A stretch of 64,000 nt of DNA from Lachnospiraceae bacterium UBA4338 (GTDB lineage: Bacteria; Bacillota; Clostridia; Lachnospirales; Lachnospiraceae): the NCBI GenBank assembly GCA_002393735.1, contig DGTK01000017.1, positions 232,787 to 296,786 of the forward strand, in the 5' to 3' direction. Position numbers and translations under genes: made by a program. Numbering within the stretch: position 1 is the stretch's first letter; every line of letters starts with the position of its first letter. Shown piece after piece: positions 43,560 through 53,281 of this stretch. Under the pieces are notes generated by a model that was given only the letters and a program-made list of their open reading frames with translations, had not been told where the DNA came from and ran no database searches.

Positions 43560-44612
43560 TTAAATCATTTCGTCCGTTATAAACATTGCATCGCCAAAAG
43601 AAAAAAATCTGTATCTTTCCTTAACCGCCACATTATATGCATTAAGCACATTATCCTTACCTGCAAGAGCACTGACCAGCATAATAAGAGTCGACTCCGG
43701 CAGATGAAAATTGGTAATAAGACAGTCAAGAATCTTAAACTTATAGCCCGGATATATGAATATATCGGTATTTCCGCTGCATGCTTTAATATGTCCGGTT
43801 TCATCCGCCGCACTTTCTATGGTTCTGCAACTGGTAGTTCCCACACATATTACCCTGCCGCCATTATCCCTGGTATCGTTAATTAACTTTGCACTTTCTT
43901 CGGATACCACATAATATTCCGAATGCATATGATGGTCTAAAATATTATCTTCCTTAACCGGCCTGAAAGTACCAAGACCTACATGCAGAGTGACATAGGC
44001 AATTTTAATACCCTTTTTCTCGATTTCAGCCAATAACTCCCTGGTAAAATGAAGGCCGGCAGTCGGTGCTGCGGCAGAGCCGTCAAACTTCGCATATACG
44101 GTCTGATATCTGTTCTTATCCTGCAATTTATGGGTAATATAAGGAGGCAGGGGCATCTGACCTATTTTATCCAGAATTTCTTCGAATATGCCGTCATATT
44201 CAAATTTAATCTCCCTGTTACCTTCTTCAAGTATATTAACGATTGTGCCTTTTAACAGTCCGTCACCAAAAATAAATTCATCTCCTACTTTCGCCTTTTT
44301 ACCCGGTTTGCAAAGACACTCCCAGTTGGTATCCGAAAGTCTTTTGAGTAAAAGAAATTCCACATTTGCACCACTGGAAACCTTGCTGGCATAAATTCTT
44401 GCAGGAATAACTTTGGTATCATTAAGAACAAGGCAGTCACCTTCATGAAGATAATTAATTATATCCTTAAAAACATGATGGCTTATGCTGCCGTTGTCCT
44501 TATTTAAAACCATAAGTCTTGAAGAACTTCTGTCTGTAAGCGGGTCCTGAGCAATCAGTTCTTCCGGAAGTTCATAATTAAAATCTGATTTTAGTAAAAT
44601 ATTATCTGACAT
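43560..44612 (-). CDS. queA: S-adenosylmethionine:tRNA ribosyltransferase-isomerase
   Basis: Transfers a ribosyl unit from SAM to form epoxyqueuosine in tRNA. The 350-residue protein has the family motifs DFNYELPEELIAQDPLTDRSSSRL, DTKVIPARI, PTAGLHFT and TLHVGLGTFRPV-EDN. Its start follows the M18 aminopeptidase stop directly. tgt, the usual partner, is not in this window next to it. Confidence 0.95.
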   Translation of the reverse strand: MSDNILLKSDFNYELPEELIAQDPLTDRSSSRLMVLNKDNGSISHHVFKDIINYLHEGDCLVLNDTKVIPARIYASKVSSGANVEFLLLKRLSDTNWECLCKPGKKAKVGDEFIFGDGLLKGTIVNILEEGNREIKFEYDGIFEEILDKIGQMPLPPYITHKLQDKNRYQTVYAKFDGSAAAPTAGLHFTRELLAEIEKKGIKIAYVTLHVGLGTFRPVKEDNILDHHMHSEYYVVSEESAKLINDTRDNGGRVICVGTTSCRTIESAADETGHIKACSGNTDIFIYPGYKFKILDCLITNFHLPESTLIMLVSALAGKDNVLNAYNVAVKERYRFFSFGDAMFITDEMI

Positions 44613-46031
44613 TTAAACACTCTTTAAGAAACTTACATATCCTCTGTATGTTTCATATACATCCGCTTTACTTACTACTTCAAAAGGTGCATGCATGTTA
44701 AGTACTGCAACGCCGCAGTCAATAACATTCATGCCATATTTGGCAAGAATATAGGCAATGGTTCCACCGCCGCCTAAATCAACCTTACCAAGTTCTGCAA
44801 GCTGATACTGAACATCGTCATCATCAAATGTCTTACGAAGGAATGCAAGATATTCAGCATTGGCATCATTAGAGCCGCTCTTTCCCCTGCTTCCGGTGAA
44901 CTTACAAAGTACCATACCCTTTCCAAGATATGATGTATTCTTCTTATCAAATGATGAAGCAAACTTAGGATCAAATCCAGCATTAACATCAGATGATAAC
45001 ATTCTTGAATTTGAAAGCATTCTTCTAAGTGTAAGCTGGCTTTCCTTACCGGTTGCAAGCGCTACAATTTCAGCCATTACATTTTCAAAGAAAAGTGATG
45101 TCATACCTGTTGCACCAACGGAACCGATTTCTTCCTTGTCTGTCAGGATACATACCGCAGTTCTCTCTACTGCGCTTGTATCCATAATTGCTCTGAAAGA
45201 TGGATATGAACATACTCTGTCATCATGTCCATAACCCATTATCATACTTCTGTCTATACCTGCATCATATGCTCTTCCCGCAGGAACAACTTCAAGTTCA
45301 GCAGATAAGAAATCTTCTTCATCCATATCATAATAATCTTTAAGAAGTTTAAGAACACCTTTCTTAACTGCTTCTTTCTCTTCTTTATCTTCATCATCCT
45401 TAGCGGATTTCTTCTTTGTATCAGCTATTGGTCTTGAGCCGATAACAACATCCAAATCCTCACCTTCAATAACTACAGAAGCTTTCTTCTCCATCTGTTT
45501 TGCAGATAAATGAATAAGTAAGTCAGAGATAAAGAATACAGGATCATCTGCTTCCTCACCTATATTTACAATAACTGTTGTACCGTCTTTTTTACATACT
45601 ACGCCATGAATTGCAAGAGGAAGCGTTACCCACTGATATTTCTTGATACCGCCATAATAATGGGTATCAAGATAAGCAATACCGCCATCTTCATATAAAG
45701 GATTGGATTTAATATCCATTCTTGGAGAATCAATATGAGCACCAAGAATATTAACGCCTTCTTCTAATGGCTTTTTGCCAAGCTTAACCATAACAATTGA
45801 CTTATTCATGTTTACGGCATAGATTTTATCTCCGGCCTTAAGTTTTTTACCTGACTTAATGGCTTCGCTTAATTCAACATAGCCATCCTTAATTGCTTCA
45901 TCAACAAAGAAATCAACACATTCTCTCTCTGTTTTGCAATTTGAAAGAAACTCTCTGTAACTGTCATTAAGTTTGTTAAGTTCATTTAATTTTCTGGAAT
46001 TATACTTATTCCATAAGTCTTTATTTTCCAT
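44613..46031 (-). CDS. M18-family aminopeptidase
   Basis: A zinc aminopeptidase of 472 residues. Metal ligands fit M18: GAHIDSPRMD, DKEEIGSVGATGM, GYGHDDRV and the C-terminal LNMHAPFEVVSKADVYETY. In residues about 210-232 it has a Lys/Asp/Glu-rich segment (KKKSAKDDEDKEEKEAVKK), longer than I expect for the family. Probably releases N-terminal residues from peptides in the cytoplasm. It lies between pheT and queA with short gaps. Confidence 0.9.
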   Translation of the reverse strand: MENKDLWNKYNSRKLNELNKLNDSYREFLSNCKTERECVDFFVDEAIKDGYVELSEAIKSGKKLKAGDKIYAVNMNKSIVMVKLGKKPLEEGVNILGAHIDSPRMDIKSNPLYEDGGIAYLDTHYYGGIKKYQWVTLPLAIHGVVCKKDGTTVIVNIGEEADDPVFFISDLLIHLSAKQMEKKASVVIEGEDLDVVIGSRPIADTKKKSAKDDEDKEEKEAVKKGVLKLLKDYYDMDEEDFLSAELEVVPAGRAYDAGIDRSMIMGYGHDDRVCSYPSFRAIMDTSAVERTAVCILTDKEEIGSVGATGMTSLFFENVMAEIVALATGKESQLTLRRMLSNSRMLSSDVNAGFDPKFASSFDKKNTSYLGKGMVLCKFTGSRGKSGSNDANAEYLAFLRKTFDDDDVQYQLAELGKVDLGGGGTIAYILAKYGMNVIDCGVAVLNMHAPFEVVSKADVYETYRGYVSFLKSV

Positions 46032-46055
46032 TTACTACACCTTCTTTCTGGTAAG

Positions 46056-48476
46056 TTAACTTCTGATATCAACATCAAGTTTATATTTAAGATTGCCAAG
46101 TATCTTCTTTACATACTTATCAACACTGTCTTGTGCAAAATCTTCCTCTCCCGGTGTAAATGTAACAGTAAATGCCATACTCTTCTTATCTTCAGGAATG
46201 TTTTCTCCTTCATAAACGTCAAAGAGTTTAACATCAGTAATAAACTTACATGCATCCTTAATTGTCTTTTCAACTTCACCACATGATAATTCCTTATTCA
46301 TAAGTAAAGCAAGGTCTCTGTTAACAGATGGGAACTTGGAAAGTGGCTTAAATGATGCCTTTGTATCAAGTGCATAAAGGTAATCAAGATCTATCTCACA
46401 TATGAAAGCACCGGTTCTTAAATCAAGTTTCTCGGCTACTTCATATGCTACCTTTCCAAGATATCCTATTTCCTTATCGCCATGTTTGATTACAGCTGTC
46501 TGATAAGGATGTAAGAATGTCTTCTCAGCCTTCTCGTATGTAAAATCCGTGAAGAAAGATTTAGCTACAGCATTAACAATTCCCTTAAGAGTATAGAAAT
46601 CATACTTATCACCAAAAATTGAAATACAAAGTGTCTGCTTTTCTTCAGGATACTCTGTAAGAGGCAGTGACTTAGGAATAAATCTTGAAGCGATTTCGAA
46701 GAGTTTGCCTTCAAGATTACCCTTCTTCTGATTTCTTGATACTGCATGAAGCATTGATGGAACAAGTGTTGTTCTCATAATTGATAAATCTTCATTTATA
46801 GGATTAAGAATCTTAATTGCCTGTCTTTCAGGAGCATCTTCAGGAAGATTAAGCAAATCAAAATCAGATGGTGAATAGAATGAATAATGAATACATTCAT
46901 ATGCACCCCTGGCACATAAGTCTTTCTTAAGTTTAAGTTCTTTCTTCTGCTTAAGTGATAAGCCACCCATTGTAACCTGAGCATCAGGAAGGAATGTATC
47001 TACTATATGATCATAACCATACATTCTGATAACTTCTTCAGCAACATCAGGATAACTTTCCATATCCTCTCTGTATGCAGGAATCATAAGTGTAAGTTCA
47101 TCGCCATTTACCTTAGGATCAAATGATAAGTTCTTAAGGATCTTAACTATTTCATCTGTAGGTACTTCAATACCAAGTACTCTGTTAACCTTGGCAATGC
47201 TGACCTTCATTTCTCTAGGCTCAATGGAATTACCTGTATTAACATCAACATGAGTACAGGATACTTTACCACATTCAAGTTCTTCTACCAGATGAAGAGC
47301 TCTCTTCATTGCATTAAATGTTGAATATTCATCAACACCCTTTTCATACTTGGCAGAAGCATCAGTTCTCTTACCAAGTGCTCTTGATGTCTTTCTGATA
47401 TTGTCTCTTGCGAACTTGGCAGATTCAAAAAGCACTTCTTTTGTTGTATCTCTGATTTCAGAATTAAGACCACCCATAACACCTGCAATTGCAACCGGCT
47501 TAACGCCATCGCAGATAACCAGATTATTACTGTTAAGTTCATATTCCTGTTCATCAAGTGTAACGATTTTTTCCTTATCTTCGGCACGTCTGACTACAAT
47601 CTTATTTCCTTCAATGTAGTCGCAGTCAAAAGCATGCATAGGCTGTCCCATTTCAAGAGAAACATAGTTTGTAATATCAACCATATTTGAAATAGGCATC
47701 TGGCCAACCAAAGCAAGTCTTCTTTGCATCCAAAGTGGAGATTCCTTAATAACTACATCATGAACATAATGTCCGATATATCTTGGGCAGATATCCTGTG
47801 CCTTAACTTCAACTGTAAATCCATCTTTTGTTACACTGTCTTCATGGTATTCAAGTGATGGAGCCTTGTATTCTCTATCGAGTACTGCTGCAACTTCCTT
47901 TGCAATACCTGTGATACACTGGCAGTCAGGTCTGTTGGCAGTAATTGATACATCAAAAATATAATCATCAAGTCCTACGACCGGCTTAATATCTGCTCCG
48001 ACTTCAGCATCATCAGATAATTCAAGCAAACCACAGTATGATGCGCCAGGATACATACCATCCTGAACACCAATTTCCACACCTGAGCAGAGCATACCTT
48101 CGGAATCAATACCACGAAGTTTGCCCTTCTTGATCTTCATAACACCTTCTACAGTCTTATGATCTTTAGCTGTTGCATAAACGCTTGCGCCATCAAGGGC
48201 TACAGGGAATTTCTTACCTGCTGCAACATTATCTGCACCACAGCATATCTGCAAAAGTTCAGGCTGTCCAACATCTACTTTACATACATGAAGATGTGTA
48301 TCAGGAATAGGCTCGCATTCCTTTACAAGACCTACTACAACACCTGATATATCTTTACCAATTTCAATTACTTCTTCTACTTCGAATCCGCAGGAGAAAA
48401 GTTTCTCTTCAAGAACCGAAGGTTCAATATCATTAATATCTACATATTCTTTTAACCAACTTAAAGGTACTAACAT
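46056..48476 (-). CDS. pheT: phenylalanyl-tRNA synthetase beta subunit
   Basis: Forms the alpha2-beta2 enzyme with PheS to charge tRNA-Phe. The 806 residues include the N-terminal EMAP-type tRNA-binding domain (VVVGLVKECEPIPDTHLHVCKVD, residues about 45-150), B3/B4 domain with editing site, B5 and the C-terminal ferredoxin-fold anticodon-binding domain (LSKFPSVNRDLALLM, VKLFDVYEGENIPEDKKS). It follows pheS by 44 bases and shares its T-box leader. Confidence 0.97.
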   Translation of the reverse strand: MLVPLSWLKEYVDINDIEPSVLEEKLFSCGFEVEEVIEIGKDISGVVVGLVKECEPIPDTHLHVCKVDVGQPELLQICCGADNVAAGKKFPVALDGASVYATAKDHKTVEGVMKIKKGKLRGIDSEGMLCSGVEIGVQDGMYPGASYCGLLELSDDAEVGADIKPVVGLDDYIFDVSITANRPDCQCITGIAKEVAAVLDREYKAPSLEYHEDSVTKDGFTVEVKAQDICPRYIGHYVHDVVIKESPLWMQRRLALVGQMPISNMVDITNYVSLEMGQPMHAFDCDYIEGNKIVVRRAEDKEKIVTLDEQEYELNSNNLVICDGVKPVAIAGVMGGLNSEIRDTTKEVLFESAKFARDNIRKTSRALGKRTDASAKYEKGVDEYSTFNAMKRALHLVEELECGKVSCTHVDVNTGNSIEPREMKVSIAKVNRVLGIEVPTDEIVKILKNLSFDPKVNGDELTLMIPAYREDMESYPDVAEEVIRMYGYDHIVDTFLPDAQVTMGGLSLKQKKELKLKKDLCARGAYECIHYSFYSPSDFDLLNLPEDAPERQAIKILNPINEDLSIMRTTLVPSMLHAVSRNQKKGNLEGKLFEIASRFIPKSLPLTEYPEEKQTLCISIFGDKYDFYTLKGIVNAVAKSFFTDFTYEKAEKTFLHPYQTAVIKHGDKEIGYLGKVAYEVAEKLDLRTGAFICEIDLDYLYALDTKASFKPLSKFPSVNRDLALLMNKELSCGEVEKTIKDACKFITDVKLFDVYEGENIPEDKKSMAFTVTFTPGEEDFAQDSVDKYVKKILGNLKYKLDVDIRS

Positions 48477-48520
48477 GTTTTTATCCTCTCATATCTATAT
48501 CAGTATTTCGTTATTAACTA

Positions 48521-49552
48521 TTAGTTGTCATCTATCTGCTTAAGAACATTTAAGTCTGATTCAAATAACAGTTTGATGTTATTGATGCCATACTTAAGCA
48601 TTGCTGTTCTCTCTATACCTATACCAAATGCAAGACCTGAATATTCTTCAGAATCAATGCCGCAATTCTCAAGTACTTTCTTGTTAACGATACCTGCACC
48701 AAGGATTTCTATCCAGCCTGTACCCTTGCAAAGTTTACATCCCTTACCGCCACATTCAAAGCAGCTTACATCAACTTCAACTGAAGGCTCTGTAAATGGG
48801 AAATATGAAGGACGAAGTCTTGTTGTTGTATCTTCGCCATATATCTTCTTAACGAAATTATCAAGCATTCCCTTAAGGTCACAAAGTGTAATCTTTTTAT
48901 CAACTACCAAACCTTCCATCTGAGTAAACATTGGTGAATGTGTTGCATCATCATCACTTCTGAAAACCTTACCAGGAGAAAGAATCTTGATAGGAGGTTT
49001 TGAATTCTCCATTACATGAATCTGTCCTGATGAAGTCTGTGTTCTTAAAAGAAACTCAGGTGATAAATAGAATGTATCCTGCATATCACGGGCAGGATGA
49101 TCTGCCGGGGTATTCAGAGCCGTGAAATTATAATAATCATTTTCAATCTCGGTTCCTTCATAAATTGTAAATCCCATGCCTGCGAATACATCAATAAGCT
49201 GATTTCTCATCTGGGTAATTGGATGAAGATTACCCTTCTCTTGGGCATCAGCATCGATAGTAACATCTATCTTTTCTCTTTGATATTTAAACTCTAATTC
49301 TTTTTCCTTCATCTTCTTATCAAGATCTTCGAAGACTTCGGTTGCCCATTTCTTAAGTTCGTTAACCTGCTTACCGAATTCTGCTCTGTCTTCTGCAGCA
49401 AGATTCTTCATCTCTTTCATGAGCTGACCAATCTCACCGTTCTTGGAATCAAGGAACTGTTTTCTAAGTTCGAAAGCTGTTGCTCTTGATGTGGCTTTTT
49501 TCTCAATGCCAACCAAAATGCTTTGTCTGATTTGAGATAATTTCTCGTTCAT
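48521..49552 (-). CDS. pheS: phenylalanyl-tRNA synthetase alpha subunit
   Basis: The catalytic subunit of PheRS, 343 residues. An N-terminal coiled coil (about 10-100) is followed by the class II core with HPARDMQDTF, motif 2 FRSDDDATHSPMFTQMEG and motif 3 GLAFGIGIERTAMLKYGI. The conserved region CFECGGKGCKLCKGTGWIEILGAG near the end adds Cys residues seen in many Firmicute PheS. A T-box leader lies directly upstream. Confidence 0.97.
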   Translation of the reverse strand: MNEKLSQIRQSILVGIEKKATSRATAFELRKQFLDSKNGEIGQLMKEMKNLAAEDRAEFGKQVNELKKWATEVFEDLDKKMKEKELEFKYQREKIDVTIDADAQEKGNLHPITQMRNQLIDVFAGMGFTIYEGTEIENDYYNFTALNTPADHPARDMQDTFYLSPEFLLRTQTSSGQIHVMENSKPPIKILSPGKVFRSDDDATHSPMFTQMEGLVVDKKITLCDLKGMLDNFVKKIYGEDTTTRLRPSYFPFTEPSVEVDVSCFECGGKGCKLCKGTGWIEILGAGIVNKKVLENCGIDSEEYSGLAFGIGIERTAMLKYGINNIKLLFESDLNVLKQIDDN

Positions 49553-49574
49553 AATTTTCTCCTTACTTTATAAA

Positions 49575-49824
49575 ATAAAAAATCCCATTCAAGGACAAAC
49601 CTTAAATGGGACGTTATTAACGCGGTACCACCCACATTCCGTTATAAAACGGCTCTCATTAGAATTTAACGCATATCTTACGAATGCTCCTACTAATAGT
49701 TCAAAGCATCAGCTCCAATGTGAAATTCGGTTTTACATTCATGCCCGGAGTTCTCACCTTTTTCTCCTTCTCTTTAAGCCCTGAATGCATCCTACTGTGC
49801 ACCTTCATCGCCTTTACATATCTT
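49575..49824 (-). ncRNA. T-box riboswitch, Phe-specific, leader of pheST
   Basis: Binds uncharged tRNA and switches between terminator and antiterminator. The minus strand has the T-box core GGGTGGTACCGCG (49621-49633), and a terminator GTCCCATTTAAGG / CCTTGAATGGGA (49583-49611) followed by a T run. A plausible specifier TTC (Phe) lies at 49722-49724 within AATTTCACATTGG. Stem I and a GATGAAGG start are also seen. The specifier placement is my reading, not a fold. Confidence 0.9.
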
Positions 49825-49829
49825 TATAC

Positions 49830-49857
49830 ATTTTAACAAATTAAAACCATAAGTCAA
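49830..49857 (-). promoter_or_regulatory. promoter of the pheST T-box transcript
   Basis: Minus-strand -35 TTGACT (49852-49857), 16-base spacer, -10 TAAAAT (49830-49835) with an extended TGn before it. It lies immediately upstream of the leader. Confidence 0.75.
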
Positions 49858-49874
49858 CCACAAAATGGCTATAT

Positions 49875-50900
49875 TTACATATCTTTCTTTTTCTTTTCGT
49901 GCTCTTTCTTGGCTAATTTTATCTCTTCGCGTAGTTTCTTTTTCTCTTCTTTCATTCTGGCTTTGGCATGTCTTTTTTCAATAACCCTTAGAAGTTTCTC
50001 ATTATCAAGTTTTCCTTCAGGAACAACATTCTCAATATATCTTGGAACCATTGCATCCTTATATGTTCCTCTTATGTAAGCGTCAAGGAATGCTCCAAGG
50101 AAGAAAAGATTGACATATACAAATATCCAGATCATAACAACAATAATGGTTGCAAGCGAACCGTACATACTGAATGACTGGAAATGAGTCAGATAAAAGT
50201 TAAACAGATATGAAAACAGTGACCATGTAATACCTGTAAATAGTGCCCCTCTCCATGTCTTAAAAGGATTCTTGCCCTTACCGTTATTAGGTATCCAGGT
50301 ATAGAACGGACAGAAAAATATGGCTGCAAATATCCACTCATACAGAAATCTGAAACGGTATAAAAAGTGGAATATGTTAAATTCAGTAAATATTACCCTG
50401 ATAATATTCTCGTAGGCGATTTTGCCGGCGAAGCCAACTACAAAAAGGAATATGATTAAAATAATCAGGAAAAAAGTATGCATAATGGCTTCAAGCCTTA
50501 AGACAATAAAAGGTCTTGTTTCCTTAACACCATTAGCCGCATTAAGACCTCTTGTAATGGCCTGCATACCTTTTGCTGCTGACCAGAACAGGATGATGAT
50601 GGATAAGGAAATGACCGTATTTGAAGTATTATATAGCTGCGAAATGATATCTTCAGTGAAATACAAAAGAGTTGTGGGCATAAATCTTTGCATGAAATCC
50701 AGGATGTCACTCTGTGTAAGAGGAGTAAAAGGAATAAAAGCGATAATTAATGCCACAATCGGGATAATTGACAGGAAAATATAAAAAGACGCCGCAGCAG
50801 CATAACTTGCAGCTTCAGTATATTTATAAGCATAACCTATCTTAATGATATAATTATATGCTTTAATTATATAACTGTCGGCATCTCTTCTTTCATTCAT
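49875..50900 (-). CDS. YihY/BrkB-family membrane protein
   Basis: A 341-residue membrane protein with about six helices and the family pattern YAAAASFYIFLSIIPIVALI, ITRGLNAANGV and GSLATIIVVMIWIFVYVNLFFLGAFLDAYI. It ends in a strongly basic, Lys/Glu-rich cytoplasmic tail (about 295-341, KEEKKKLREEIKLAKKEHEKKKK). The role of the family is unsettled; it is not ribonuclease BN despite older names. The ATG at 50900 is preferred over 50906 because AGGA lies about eight bases before it. The start follows the 6S-like RNA terminator by only a few bases. Confidence 0.88.
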   Translation of the reverse strand: MNERRDADSYIIKAYNYIIKIGYAYKYTEAASYAAAASFYIFLSIIPIVALIIAFIPFTPLTQSDILDFMQRFMPTTLLYFTEDIISQLYNTSNTVISLSIIILFWSAAKGMQAITRGLNAANGVKETRPFIVLRLEAIMHTFFLIILIIFLFVVGFAGKIAYENIIRVIFTEFNIFHFLYRFRFLYEWIFAAIFFCPFYTWIPNNGKGKNPFKTWRGALFTGITWSLFSYLFNFYLTHFQSFSMYGSLATIIVVMIWIFVYVNLFFLGAFLDAYIRGTYKDAMVPRYIENVVPEGKLDNEKLLRVIEKRHAKARMKEEKKKLREEIKLAKKEHEKKKKDM

Positions 50901-50913
50901 ACTCATAATCCTA

Positions 50914-50939
50914 TAAAAAAAGCAGCTTTCCCAAGCTGC
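50914..50939 (-). terminator. terminator of the 6S-like RNA
   Basis: Minus-strand hairpin GCAGCTT / AAGCTGC with a four-base loop, followed by TTTTTTTATAGG. The run of T ends only a few bases before the BrkB ribosome site. Confidence 0.8.
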
Positions 50940-50944
50940 ATTTT

Positions 50945-51127
50945 TTACAATTTAGGCCTTCTATGTTCCGCCTCTATTTTGACGCCTAGCTTTCGCCAGG
51001 TGGGCAATCGCAACTTATCTTGCTGTCTTCCACTGAATGCTTGAGGCCTGACATCCAACAAGTATATAGAAATCCCTTAAAATATAATGTAGGTTCAAAA
51101 TAAGTAGGCTCTTTGAACATATAAGGT
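50945..51127 (-). ncRNA. ssrS: probable 6S RNA
   Basis: A structured intergenic RNA with its own promoter and terminator and no ORF. The ends pair (TATGTTC near the 5' end with GAACATA near the 3' end), giving the long closed rod expected of 6S RNA. Internal features include CCACCTGGCGAAAGCTAGGCG, a hairpin with a GAAA loop, and GCCTACTTATTTTGAACC, which fit the bacterial 6S layout as I recall it. 6S RNA sequesters housekeeping RNA polymerase. Boundaries are approximate; another structured RNA is possible. Confidence 0.6.
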
Positions 51128-51134
51128 TATTTTT

Positions 51135-51162
51135 ATTATAACATAGTTATGTAAATTTGCAA
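51135..51162 (-). promoter_or_regulatory. promoter of the 6S-like RNA
   Basis: Minus-strand -35 TTGCAA (51157-51162), 16-base spacer, extended -10 TGTTATAAT (-10 at 51135-51140). The predicted start is near 51127. Confidence 0.75.
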
Positions 51163-51181
51163 CTAAATAAAACTAATATAT

Positions 51182-51631
51182 TTATAAACTTTTCGGCTTT
51201 TTGTTAAAACACCTTGTTAATATCCAAAAGGTAATCATAATTCCACAAAAAGCGCCAAAAGAATCCAGATACACATCTCCTATTAAAGAGCCTCTTCCCG
51301 AGAATAACTGTATGGTCTCATCAATGAACCCCGTAAAGAAACCTATCAAAAGAGCATACCACCATTTTCTGTTGTTCTTATCAAGGAAAAGAGCCATCCA
51401 TTCCGCACCTATTACGAAATATTCCACGAAATGTGCCGTCTTACGAATCAGTGCAAGAGGCAGTTCCACTCCCTCTCCTTCCGATGCATGGGATAAGGTA
51501 TTAATAACTTCTTCTACCAGTTCTTTAATTGTAACGCTTTCCTGTTCCGACTGAGGAATGGGAATCATGGACTGTCCCCAGGCAAACAATGTGGAAATTA
51601 TAATTAAAGCAATTATTATTTTAGTTTTCAT
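51182..51631 (-). CDS. VanZ-like family protein
   Basis: A 149-residue membrane protein with about four helices. The family pattern is clear: IRKTAHFVEYFVIGAEW, FFTGFIDETIQLFSGRGSLIGDVYLDSFG and a final helix. VanZ proteins are linked to teicoplanin resistance in some bacteria, but the housekeeping role is unknown. It starts 2 bases before the Na/Pi symporter stop and is the last gene of the rimP-nusA-infB unit; no terminator is visible after it. Confidence 0.85.
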   Translation of the reverse strand: MKTKIIIALIIISTLFAWGQSMIPIPQSEQESVTIKELVEEVINTLSHASEGEGVELPLALIRKTAHFVEYFVIGAEWMALFLDKNNRKWWYALLIGFFTGFIDETIQLFSGRGSLIGDVYLDSFGAFCGIMITFWILTRCFNKKPKSL

Positions 51632-51632
51632 A

Positions 51633-53264
51633 TTAATTATTATTTACTGTGGCAAAAGCAATGTTGGTAGCATGGTCAGCAACTCTTTCAAGTCCTGCAA
51701 CAATGTCCGTAAATATCATACCTGCTTCAGGTGAGCATTCATTCTTTGTAAGTCTCTCAACATGTGCCTGCTGAACAGCTCTTTCCATAAGGTCTATCTT
51801 GTTCTCGTTCTCTTCTATTTCTGACATATGTTCCTCATTCTTATGAGTAAACATTTCAATACATAAATAAAGATTCTTATTAACAAGGTCCATCATTTCC
51901 CTTAATTCTTCCAAAGCGGTTTTACTGAATTCCACATTATCTTCTTTTCTCATTTTGGCTGCCTCGGCTATATTGGTTGCATGGTCGCCGATTCTTTCAA
52001 TATCACCCACAACATGGAAGAGACCACCGATGGACTGCATATCTTCAACAGGTACTGTAGACTGCGTAAGTTTAACAAGATAATTAACTATCTGATGATT
52101 CAGGAAATTAATATTCTTCTCAACCTCAAATACTTCATTCATTTCATCTTCATCAAGTGTAACAAGTACATTCATGGCCCTGTTAAGATTATCAGTTGCA
52201 AGATGCGCCATTCTTTCAAGTTCGTTTGTAACATCTACTACTGCAGTTGCAGGGTTGAAGATGGTTTTCTGTCCGATAAACTGAAGCTGGAAGTTATCAT
52301 TATATCCAACCTTGGTCTTGTCATCACCAGGGATTACAAGGTAAGTTGCCTTAACCAGAAGTGATGAGAACGGGAATAAAATAATAACCTGGAATATCTT
52401 TATAAGCGAATGGCTGTTAGCAACAAAACGTCCTGCATCCTGACCGGATATGGCAAGTATTCCCTGTACAATAGGTCCTGAGAAGAACATAAGGATAATA
52501 AATACTATTATCGTACCGACCAGATTGAATAAGAAATGTATCATGGCTGCTCTCTTGGCATCCTTCATACCTGCAAGGGAAGCTAAAAGCGCTGATGTAC
52601 ATGCACCCATGTTACAGCCAAGAATAATGAATAAACATACAGGAAGATCAAGAAGTCCCTGCTGTGCCATCAAAAGTGAAATACTGACTGTTACAGATGA
52701 ACTTTGTACAATACTTGTAAGCACCAGACCAAGCAGCACTGCCAGGAAAGGATTGGTCATGGAGGAAAAAATTTCCGATATGTTAGGATTCTCCTTAATT
52801 CCTGCCATGGATGTGCTCATTAAGGATAAGCCTAAGAACAATACACCGAATCCAAGTAAAATCTCACCAAATTTCTTAACACCGTCTTTTTTTACAAACA
52901 TAACCATAATTACGCCTGCAAGTAAGAATAAAGGTGCAAACTTGGAAAGGTTAAAAGATACCAGCTGTGATGTAACTGTAGTACCGATATTGGCACCCAT
53001 AATTACGCCTACGGCCTGATAAAGAGTCATTAAACCTGCATTAACAAATGATACCACCATTACGGTACATGCAGATGATGACTGAATAATTGCTGTAAAA
53101 ACGATACCGACTATAAGGCCGGAAAACTTATTCTTTGTAAAAAATTCCAATATGGAACGAAGCTTGGCACCCGCCGATTTCTCAATGGCCTCGCTCATAA
53201 GTTTCATACCGAAAAGAAATAATCCCAATCCCCCACACATATTAAGTAAAATAGACCAATCCAT
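51633..53264 (-). CDS. Na/Pi-cotransporter family protein with PhoU-like tail
   Basis: A 543-residue membrane symporter of the NptA/YjbB family. Two inverted repeats carry the signature QSSS motifs (AIIQSSSACTVMVVSF, about 60-75; SIVQSSSVTVSISLL, about 185-200), with GANIGTTVT and GCNMGACTSA. The C-terminal cytoplasmic part (about 350-543) is a helical PhoU-like domain. Probably moves phosphate with sodium. It follows ribF by 17 bases with AAGGAGATG upstream, so it is in the translation operon. Confidence 0.9.
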   Translation of the reverse strand: MDWSILLNMCGGLGLFLFGMKLMSEAIEKSAGAKLRSILEFFTKNKFSGLIVGIVFTAIIQSSSACTVMVVSFVNAGLMTLYQAVGVIMGANIGTTVTSQLVSFNLSKFAPLFLLAGVIMVMFVKKDGVKKFGEILLGFGVLFLGLSLMSTSMAGIKENPNISEIFSSMTNPFLAVLLGLVLTSIVQSSSVTVSISLLMAQQGLLDLPVCLFIILGCNMGACTSALLASLAGMKDAKRAAMIHFLFNLVGTIIVFIILMFFSGPIVQGILAISGQDAGRFVANSHSLIKIFQVIILFPFSSLLVKATYLVIPGDDKTKVGYNDNFQLQFIGQKTIFNPATAVVDVTNELERMAHLATDNLNRAMNVLVTLDEDEMNEVFEVEKNINFLNHQIVNYLVKLTQSTVPVEDMQSIGGLFHVVGDIERIGDHATNIAEAAKMRKEDNVEFSKTALEELREMMDLVNKNLYLCIEMFTHKNEEHMSEIEENENKIDLMERAVQQAHVERLTKNECSPEAGMIFTDIVAGLERVADHATNIAFATVNNN

Positions 53265-53281
53265 GACATCTCCTTGTCAAA

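Noticed and set aside
52450..53019. 189-codon plus-strand frame opposite the Na/Pi symporter
   Set aside because: Antisense shadow of a well-supported gene; no start signal and biased composition.
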